Source of the DNA: Chlorocebus sabaeus
Lineage: Eukaryota; Chordata; Mammalia; Primates; Cercopithecidae
Direction: 5' to 3'
Length of the DNA: 64,000 nucleotides
Assembly: GCF_047675955.1 (NCBI RefSeq)
Contig: NC_132904.1
Coordinates: 84,077,447-84,141,446, forward strand
The translations under genes and the position numbers were made by a program. Under the pieces are notes generated by a model. That model had not been told where the DNA came from and searched no databases. It was given only the letters and a program-made list of their open reading frames with translations. Positions 55,475 to 64,000 of this stretch are shown here, one piece after another; position 1 is the stretch's first letter, and each line of letters starts with the position of its first letter.

Positions 55475-58400
55475 TTATTGTTCAGTTCCCAGCTATGAGT
55501 GAGTGTGGTGTTTGGTTTTCTGTTCTTGTGATAGTTTGCTGAGAATGATGGTTTCCAGCTTCATCCATGTCCCTGCAAAGGACATGAACTCATCTTTTTT
55601 ATGGCTGCATAGTATTCCATGGTGTATATGTGCCACATTTTCTTCATCCAGTCTATCATTGATGGACATTTGGGTTGGTTCCAAGTCTTTGCTATTGTGA
55701 ATAGTGCCGCAATAAACATGTGTGTGCATGTATCTTTATAGTAGCATGATTTGTAATCGTTTGGGTATATACTCAGTAAAGGGATGACTGGGTCAAATGG
55801 TATTTCTACTTCTAGATCTTTGAGGAATTGCCACACTGTCTTCCACAATGGTTGAACTAATTTACACTCCTACCAACAGTGTAAAAGTGTTCCTATTTTT
55901 CCACATCCTCTCCAGCATCTGCTGTTTCCTGACTTTTTAATGATTGCAATTCTAACTGGTGTGAGATGGTATCTCATTGTGGTTTTGATTTGCGTTTCTC
56001 TGATGACCAGTGATTATGAGCGGTTTTTCATGTGTCTGTTGGCTGCATATATGTCTTCTTTTGAAAAATGTCTGTTCATATCCTTTGCCCACTTTTTGAT
56101 GGCGCTGTATGTTTTTTTCTTGTAAATTTTTTTAAGTTCTTTGTAGATTCCGGATATTAGCCCTTTGCCAGATGGATAGATTGCAAAATTTTTCTCCCAT
56201 TCTGTAGGTTGCCTGTTCACTCTGATGGTAGTTTCTTTTGCTGTGCAGAAGCTCTTTAGTTTAATTAGATCCCATTTTTCTATTTTGGCTTTTGTTGCCA
56301 TTGCTTTTGGTGTTTTAGTCGTGCAGTCCTTGCCCATGCCTGTGTCCTGAATGGTATTGCCTAGGTTTTCTTCTAGGGTTTTTATGGTTTTAACTCTAAC
56401 ATTTAGGTCAAGATGGTCTTTAATCCATCTTGAATTAATGTTTGTATAAGGTGTAAGGAAGGGATCCAGTTTTAGCTTTCTACATATGGCTAGCCAGTTT
56501 TCCCAGCACCATTTATTAAATAGGGAATCCTTTCCCCAATTCTTGTTTTCATCAAGTTTGTCAAAGATCAGATGGTTGTAGATGTGTAGTGTTATTTCTG
56601 AGGCCTCTGTTCTGTTCCATTGGTCTATATGTCTGTTTTGGTACCAGTACCATGCTGTTTTGGATACTGTAGCCTTGTAGTATAGTTTGAAGTCAGGTAG
56701 CATGATGCCTCCAGCTTTTTTTATTTTTTTTATTTTTTATTTTTTTTGCTTACGATTGTCTTGGCAATGTGCATTCTTTTTTGGTTCAATATAAACTTTA
56801 AAGTAGTTTTTTCCAGTTCTGTGAAGAAAGTCATTGATAGCTTGACATAGATGACGTTGAATCTATAAATCACTTTGGGAAGTATGGCCATCTTCACTAT
56901 ATTGATTCTTCCTATCCATGAGCATAGAATGTTTTTCCATTTGCTTGAGTCCTCTTTTATTTCATTGAGCAGTGGTTTGAAGTTCTCCTTGAAGAGGTCC
57001 TTCACATCCTTTGTAAGTTGGATTCCTAGGTATTTTATTCTCTTTGTAGCAATTGTGAATGGGAGTTCACTCATGATTTGGTTCTCTGTTTGTTATTGGT
57101 GTATAGGAATGCTCATGATTTTTGCACATTGATTTTGTATCCTGAGACTTTGCTGAAGTTGGTTATTAGCTGATGGAGATTTTGGGCTGAGATGATGGGG
57201 TTTTCTAGATATACAATCATGTCATCTGCAAACAGGGACAACTTGACTTTCTCATTTCCTAATTGAATACCCTTGATTTCTTTCTCTTGCCTGATTGCCC
57301 TGGCCAGAACTTCCAACACTATGTTGAATAGGAGTGGTGAGAGAGGGCATCCTTGTCTTGTGCCAGTTTTCAAAGGGAATGCTTCCAGTTTTTGCCCATT
57401 CAGTATGATATTGGCTGTGGGTTTGTCATAAATAGCTCTTATTATTTTGAGATACGTTCCATCAGTACCTAGTTTATTGAGAGTTTTTAGCATGAAGTGC
57501 TGTTGAATTTTGTCAAAGGCCTTTTCTGCATCTATTGAGATAATCTTGTGGTATTTGCTTTGGTTCTGTTTATGTGATGGATTACATTTATTGATTTGCA
57601 TATGTTGAAATGGCCTTGCATCCCAGGGATGAAGTCAACTTGATGGTGGTGGATAAGCTTTATGATGTGCTGCTGGATTCGGTTTGCCAGTATTGAGGAT
57701 TTTTGCATCAATATTCATCAGGGATATTGATCTAAAATTTTTATTTTCTGTTGTGTCTCTGCCAGGCTTTGGTATCAGCATGATGCTGGCCTCATGTAAT
57801 AAGTTAGGGAGGATTCCCTCTTTTTCTATTGATTGGAATCTTTTCAGAAGAAATGGTACCAGCTCCTCTTTGTACCTCTGGTAGAATTTGGCTCTGAATC
57901 CCTCTGGTCCTGGACTTATTTTGGTTTGTAGGCTATTAATTATTTCCTCAATTTCAGAACCTGTTATTAGTCTATTGACAGATTCATCTTCTTCCTGGTT
58001 TAGTATTGGGAGGGTGTATGTGTTCAGGAATTTATCCATTTCTTCTAGGTTTTCTAGTTTATTTGTGTAGAGGTGTTTGTAGTATTCTCTGATGGTAGTT
58101 TGTATTTCTGTGGGATCAGTGGTGATATCCCCTTTATCAGTTTTTATTGCATCTATTTGATTCTTCTCTCTTTTCTTTATTAGTCTTGCTAGCAGTCTAT
58201 CAATTTTGTTGATCTTTTCAAAAATCTAGCTCCTGAATTCATTGATTTTTTTGAATGGATTTTTATGTTTCTGTCTCCTTCAGTTCTGCTCTGATCTTAC
58301 TTATTTCTTGCCTTCTGCTAGCTTTTGAATTTGTTTGTTCTTGCTTCACTAGTTCTTTTAATTGTGATGTTAGGTTGACAATTTTAGATCTTTCCTGCTT

Positions 58401-59317
58401 TCTCTTGTGGGCATTTAGTGCTATAAATTTCCCCCTACACACTGCTTTAAATGTGTTTCAGAGATTTTGGTATGTTATGTCTTTGTTCTCATTGGTTTCA
58501 AGAACCTCTTTATTTCCGCCTTCATTTTGTTAGTTACCCAGTAGTCATTCAGGAGCAGGTTGTTCAGGTTCCCTGTAGCTGTGCAATGTTGAGTGAGTTT
58601 CTTAATCCTGAGTTCTGATTTGATTGCACTCTGGTGTGAGAGACAATTTCTTGTGATTTCTGTTCTTTTACTTTTTCTGAGGAGTGCTTTACTTCCAGTT
58701 TATGTGGTCAATTTGGAATAAGTGTGATGTGGTGCTGAGAAGAATGTATATTCTGTTTTGGGGTGGAAAGTTCTGGAGATGTCTATTAGGTCCAGTTGGT
58801 GCAGAGCTGAGTTCAAGTCCTGGATATCCTTGTTAACCTTCTGTCTCGTTAATCTAATATTGACAGTGGGGTGTTAAAGTCTCCCATTATTATTGTGTGG
58901 GAGTCTAAGTCTCTTTATAGGGCTCTAAGGACTTGCTTTATATATCTGGGTGCTCCTGTATTGGGTACATATATATATATTTAGGATAATTAGCTCTTCT
59001 TGTTGAATTGATCCTTTTACCATTATGGAATGGCCTTCTTTGTCTCCTTTGATCATTGTTAGTTAAAAATCTGTTTTATCAGAGACTAGGATTACAACCC
59101 CTGTTCTTCTTTGCTTTCCATTTGCTTGGTAGATCTTCTTCCTTTCCTTTATTTTGATCCTATGTGTGTTTTTGCATGAGAGATATGTCTCCTGAATATA
59201 GCACACTGATGGGTCTTGACTCTTTATCCAATTTGCCAGTCTGTGTCTTTTAATTGGGGCATTTAGCCCATTTACATTTAAAGTTAATATTGTTTTGTGT
59301 GAATTTAATCCTGTCAT
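55475..59317 (-). pseudogene. L1 ORF2 remnant (endonuclease / reverse transcriptase)
   Basis: It starts at ATG 59,315-59,317 in the conserved ORF2 context. The endonuclease N-terminus keeps N14 and E43 ('CYIQET'). The reverse-transcriptase core is split by a frameshift between 57,635 and 57,601, but the catalytic FADD motif is intact at 57,221-57,232. Later open segments are 56,730-57,074, 56,014-56,703, 55,561-55,848 and 55,493-55,729, the last ending early through a small deletion. An A-rich microsatellite has expanded at 56,717-56,750. The canonical protein has about 1,275 residues; this copy makes none. Confidence 0.92.
56717..56750. repeat. (AAAAAAAT)n-like tract inside L1 ORF2
   Basis: T-runs separated by single A bases on the plus strand, lying where L1 ORF2 normally has a short A-rich segment before the 'gctggaggcatca' block. 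It breaks the reading frame. Confidence 0.85.
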
Positions 59318-59380
59318 TATGATGTTAGCTGGTTATTTTGCCCATTAATTAATGCAGTTTCTTCATAGTGTCAATGGTCT
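59318..59380 (-). other. L1 inter-ORF spacer
   Basis: 63 bases between the ORF1 stop (59,381-59,383) and the ORF2 ATG (59,317), the canonical length in primate L1. This supports the ORF boundaries chosen. Confidence 0.85.
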
Positions 59381-60380
59381 TTACAATCTGGCATGTTTTT
59401 GCAGTGGCTGGTACCAGTTGTTCCTTTCCATGTTTAGTGCTTCCTTTAGGATCTCTTGTAAGGCAGGCCTGGTGGTGACAAAATCTCTCAGCATTTGTCT
59501 GTAAAGGATGTTATTTCTCCTTCCCTTACGAAGCTTAGTTTGGCTGGATATGAAATTCTGCATTCTGGCTTGCAGGATTTCTGCTGAAAGATCTGCTGTT
59601 AGTCAGATTGGCTTCCTTTTGTGGGTAACACAACCTTTCTCTGTGGCTACCCTTAATGTTTTTTCCTTCATCTCAACCTTGGTGAATCTGATAATTATGC
59701 GTCTTGGGGTTGCTCTTCTCGAGGGTTTTCTTTGTGGTGGTCTCTGTATTTCCTGAATTTGAATGTTGGCCTGCCTTGCTAAGTTGGGAGAGTTCTCTCG
59801 ATAATATTCTCAAGAGTGTTTTCCAACTTGGTTCCATTCTCCCCATCACTTCCAGGTATGCCAATCAAATGTAGATTTGGTCTTTTCACATAGTCCCATA
59901 TTTCTTGGAGGCTTTATTCATTTCTTTTTACTCTTTTTTCTCTAACCTTTTCTTCTCACTTTATTTCATTAATTTGATCTTCAATCACTGATACTCTTTT
60001 TTCCACTTGATCGAATTGGCTATTAAAGCTTGTGCATGCATCATGAAGTTCTCATGCCATGGTTTTCAGCTCCATTAGGTCAGTTTTCAGCTCCATTAGG
60101 TCATTTAAGGTCTTCTCTACACTGTTTATTGTAGTTAACCATTCATATAATCTTTTTTCAAGGTTTTTAGCTTCCTTGCAATGGGTTTGAATATGCTCTT
60201 TTAGCTCAGAGCAGTTTGTTATTACCGATCTTCTGAAGCCTACTTCTGTCAACTCATTAAAGTTATTCTCCATCCAGCTTTGTTCTGTTGCTTGTGAAAA
60301 GCTGCAATCCTTTGGAGGAGAAGAGGTGCTCTGCTCTGGTTTTTAGAATTTTCAGCTTTTCTGCTCTGGTTTCTCCCCAT
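59381..60380 (-). pseudogene. L1 ORF1 remnant, minus-strand copy
   Basis: ATG at 60,378-60,380 ('aagatggggag'), stop at 59,381-59,383. Open pieces are an N-terminal part in shifted frames, a coiled-coil part at 60,052-60,273 with a 24-base tandem duplication ('MELKTDLMELKT'), and the C-terminus at 59,381-59,563 ('LRDFVTTRPALQEI'). In-frame stops lie just after the coiled coil ('gcatgagaac') and around 59,95x-60,00x. It is somewhat shorter than the usual 1,017 bases because of deletions near 59,550. Confidence 0.88.
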
Positions 60381-61398
60381 CTTTGTGATTTTTTTCTACC
60401 TTGGGTCTTTGATGTTGGTGACCTACAGATTGGGTTTTGGTGTAGATGTCCTTTTTGTTGATGTAGTGCCATTCCTTTCTCTTTGTTAGTTTTCCTTCTA
60501 ACAGTCAAGTCCCTCAGCTGCAGGTCTGGTGGAGTTTGCTGAAGACCCTGTTTGCCTGGGTATCACCAGCAGAGGCTGCAGAAGAGCAAATATAGAAGAA
60601 CAGTGAATATTGCTGCCTGATCCTCCCTCTGGAAGCTTCGTCCCAGAGGGGCACCCACCTATATGAGGTGTCTGTTGGCCCCTACTGGGAGGTGTCTCTC
60701 AGTTAGGCTACACAGGAGTCAGGGTCCCACTTGAGGAGGCAGTCTGTCTGTTCTCAGAGCTCAAGTGCCATGCTGGGAGAACCACTGCTTTCTTCAGAGC
60801 TGTCAGACAGGGATGTTTAATTCTGCAGAAGTTGTCTGCTGCCTTTTGTTCAGCCCTGCCCACAGAGGTGGAATCTATAGAAGCAGTAGGCCTTGCTAAG
60901 CTGCAGTGGGCTCCACCCAATTCGAGCTTCCCATCCTCTTTGTTTACCAACTCAAGCCTCAGCAATGGCAGACGCGCCTCCCACAGTCAGGCTGCCACCT
61001 TGCAGTTTGATCTCAGACTGCTGCACTAGTGGTGAGCAAGGCTCCATGAGCATGGGACCCACTAAACCAGGCATGGGAGAGAATCTCCTTGTCTGCCAGT
61101 TGGTAAGACCTTGGCAAAAGTGTTGTATTTGGGCAGAAGTGTCCCATTTTTCCAGGTACAGTCTGTCATGGTTTCCCTTGACTAGGAAAGGGAAATCTCT
61201 AGACCCCTTGTGCTTCCCGGGTGAGGTGATGCCCTGCCCTGTTTCAACTCACCCTCTGTGGGTGGCACCCACTGTTCAACCTTTCCCAATGAGATGAACC
61301 AGGTACCTCAGTTGGAAATGCAGAAATCACCCATTTTCTGCATCGATCATGCTGCGATCTGCAAACCGGAGCTGTTCCTATTCAGCCATCTTGGAACC
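60381..61398 (-). promoter_or_regulatory. L1 5' UTR, minus-strand copy
   Basis: About 1 kb that normally holds the internal L1 promoter (sense) and an antisense promoter. A YY1-like 'caagatggct' lies about 10 bases in (61,384-61,393 on the plus strand as 'agccatcttg'), one base off the usual motif. Plus-strand frames at 60,832-61,297 are open by chance in GC-richer UTR sequence. Confidence 0.8.
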
Positions 61399-61740
61399 AA
61401 GCCTTCTATCTCATGAATTTTAATATTTTCTGTGTTTTTCAGTTTTCCTTAAGAAACATACACTTTTAATATAAAGATAGGTATTATAACGATAATTTGT
61501 GCTAGAAGAGAGAACAGACAGGAATGTCTTTAGCTCCTTCCTGCTGACATAGAAGTTAATAAGATGTCTAGCGGTGTCTTCAAATAGGGGTAGGATCATT
61601 TTGTTTCAGTTTTTGTGGTGAACTGGCATAGCATATACCAGATATGCCCCCTGGGGAAGGGAGATTTCACTCTAGATAGGAAGGTGAAGGATCCATTAGA
61701 TGACTACTGCATACGGTGATGGCCAGTGAATTGGAGTTTC
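61399..61740. other. Unassigned flank between L1 and microsatellite
   Basis: No recognised element. Confidence 0.4.
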
Positions 61741-62040
<300 letters not shown>

Positions 62041-63005
62041 CACCCTGCCTCTTTTGCATTTTTCAAATACTAAGGACGTCCTCCAATCTCCTGACAGCAT
62101 TCTCAAACAACTGGGACAGACAGAAGAGAAAGCCCCATCCACCACTTTGAAGATGGTTTTATAGATTTGTACTCTTAAGTGCAAGCACATTTGGGAAAAT
62201 TGCTGTTCAAACTCCAAAATTTTGAGAATAAATATGAGAGAAGCTGTTTTACTCTTTAAAATTAAAAATTCAAAGAAGGCAGAAGTCTCATGGTCATAGC
62301 AGCTAAGAAGTAGTGAGGGAGCATAAAACTTTAAATGGGAGTTATTTTATTTGAAACATAAATTCTATATGTTATCTATATCATATTATTTTGTAAAAGA
62401 TAAGAAAAATTTGATCTGTAGTTCAAATAAAGTTGTCAATAGTTTGTTTTTGGACTATGCAATAAAGACACCTACCATTACTGATGGCAGCATGCTCACA
62501 TACCAGTGTTAACATTTTGTGGTGGTCAAAAAGGTCTGCACGTTGAGTAAGCAAATCTAAACATATAAATAATGTTAGTAAATTCTGATGTTAGCTATCA
62601 ATAAAGTGTAAGACCGATGAGTGTAGTAGATGTTTTTCCAGTTTCCAACTCTTCATCCAGTGGTGTTATGTGTCCCAACCTCCTTCCCCTTCCCCTCTTC
62701 TTCCTTTTCTTTTTTATTTCTCCTCCTCCTTTTCCTCCCTCCTTTCTTCACCCAAACTGTGATTTGCGTGGAAGGTGAAAATCATAACACCTCAATCTTG
62801 GGGCAGAGGAATCAGAATCCTTTCCTGGTGTCTTTTGAATAGAAGTTTGTCAGAAAGCTTTCTTGCTTTTCTGGTCATTAGCTGAAAGATATAAGCCTAG
62901 AATTGTTTATGGCTGTGTTCATAGGATTGCAGAAAAAGCATAATATTATAGGGAAGAACAGGCAAAACACAGAGGAAAGCATAGATGACACATGACACTC
63001 TCTCA
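62041..63005. other. Unassigned stretch
   Basis: No recognised gene or transposon. A pyrimidine-rich run of about 90 bases lies at 62,665-62,755. Confidence 0.4.
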
Positions 63006-63008
63006 ATC

Positions 63009-63019
63009 TCTCTCTCTCT

Positions 63020-63061
<42 letters not shown>
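63009..63061. repeat. (TC)n(AC)n microsatellite
   Basis: A short TC run (63,009-63,021) followed by about 39 bases of uninterrupted AC. Such long pure dinucleotide tracts are normally length-polymorphic. Confidence 0.97.
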
Positions 63062-63064
<3 letters not shown>

Positions 63065-63066
<2 letters not shown>

Positions 63067-64000
63067 GGGTAAGGGGTGGGGGCTGAATTCAACCATTCCT
63101 GAGACCTGCCCTGCCACCCTTTTTCTTTCTTTAGTTTTAGTGGATTTCTATCACTTGCTATCAGAGTTCTGACTATTTTGATGAACATGTTAGGCTAGCA
63201 GCCAGAATCAGATACAGTGGTAGGTATACGGAGTTATCCTGAAATACATTTCATTGATTTCCAAAGTAAATATGAGTATGTAAGGAGGGAAGCAGTAGGC
63301 GCTCTGCAAATGAAATGCCAAATTTCAGTTTCTTTGAAATCGTTTAGCTTTGGGGAAGAGCTGGAGATGATTAGGACAGGGAGTTTGACTTATAAATAAG
63401 AAATGAGAAGGGAGCAGTGGTACCCTTTACAGCACAGAAGTTATGTCTTGAAAAGGAATAAAAAGAATTAATTTAGAATCTCAGGCATCCCACTTTTCAT
63501 CTGCTCTCAGAAACGGATATGTGATTGAATACATTATAAAGTGATATACAGAATTTGCCCTTTTCATATTGTAAGCAAGATGAGTTTATGGATGGATTTC
63601 TTCTCTATCAATTTAGGTAAAGAAAGACATCTTTTTTCTGTATCTTGTATCAGGAGAGTCCATCGACACTATGGGATACCACTCTCCTTTGCTCCACAAA
63701 CATCAGTTGATTTTTTTCATCTTTCTTAACAGCATGAGAATGTCACTATACAAATAAACTCTCATATCTTGGTATCACTTAGGTAGACTTCTATATTTTA
63801 AAACCACATTGAATGTATTTGAGATTAATATATCTCATTTCAAAATCTAAGTGCCATCATATTTTTGCTTTTATTATTAAGTGACACATGGGAATTATCC
63901 ACATTTATTGGGTACATTGTGGTATTTCAATACATGTGAGTGCTGTCAGTTTTAAAGGTCAGTAATTTGCGAGCAATCAAGACAAGTGATGGTCCTGTGT
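63065..64000. other. Unassigned stretch
   Basis: No recognised gene or repeat; AT rich towards the end. Confidence 0.4.

Larger units (their letters stand above)
55261..61398 (-). mobile_element. Nearly full-length L1P element, minus strand
   Basis: A decayed but almost complete primate L1 of about 6.1 kb. Reading from the right: 5' UTR 61,398-60,381, starting with a 'ccaagatggctgaatagg'-type block; ORF1 remnant 60,380-59,381; a 63-base spacer; ORF2 remnant 59,317 to about 55,475; the 3' UTR; and an interrupted A-rich tail ('tctttttctttttctttttg' on the plus strand). The 5' UTR resembles that of the plus-strand copy at 50.5 kb, so both belong to older primate L1P subfamilies. Several stops and frameshifts exclude activity. 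Confidence 0.93.

Overview
The window is primate nuclear DNA, and no functional protein-coding gene, exon series, tRNA, rRNA or CpG island can be supported in it. It is AT-rich and built from interspersed repeats of many ages: MIR and L2 fossils, old L1M segments, MaLR LTRs (THE1/MST), primate L1P elements, a MADE1 MITE and Alu copies. The AluY at 37,630-37,957 has sequence variants that I associate with Old World monkey AluY subfamilies, plus an uninterrupted A-tail of about 40 bases. A macaque, baboon or green-monkey type genome is therefore more likely than human, but this is an inference. The longest reading frames are remnants inside transposons, simple repeats or chance frames.

Layout. 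Positions 1-13,200 are ancient unique-looking DNA with MIR and L2 fragments and an AC/TA microsatellite near 5.6 kb. Positions 13,200-26,000 hold an AluY, a long L2 (15.6-17.2 kb), an ERV1-like LTR remnant on the minus strand (18.05-18.62 kb), a GT/CG Z-DNA-type tract at 23.3 kb, an older Alu and two hAT MITEs. Positions 26,044-31,720 hold a solo THE1/MST LTR, a MADE1 hairpin at 29.56 kb, a 5'-truncated Alu with clear target-site duplications, and MIRs.

The most structured part is 31,940-39,840. An old minus-strand L1M was interrupted by a processed pseudogene of HMGB3 (minus strand), and that pseudogene was later interrupted in its 3' UTR by a complete two-LTR THE1 provirus (plus strand). 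The distal L1M segment also received the AluY. Positions 40,300-44,370 are a plus-strand L1M carrying two Alus. At 50,269-54,040 an MST LTR is split by an L1 that has a 5' end and target duplications but lacks about 3 kb of ORF2. At 55,261-61,398 lies a nearly full-length but decayed minus-strand L1 in which the 5' UTR, ORF1, the 63-base spacer, ORF2 and the 3' end can all be placed. It is followed by a roughly 300-base polypyrimidine composite microsatellite (61,741-62,040) and an (AC)n tract at 63.0 kb.

No genes work together here. The content is a layered record of retrotransposition. I found no undescribed system; the items most worth checking are the three-layer nest, the deleted L1, the MADE1 hairpin (miR-548-type precursor shape), the lineage-marking AluY and the H-DNA/Z-DNA-prone tracts.
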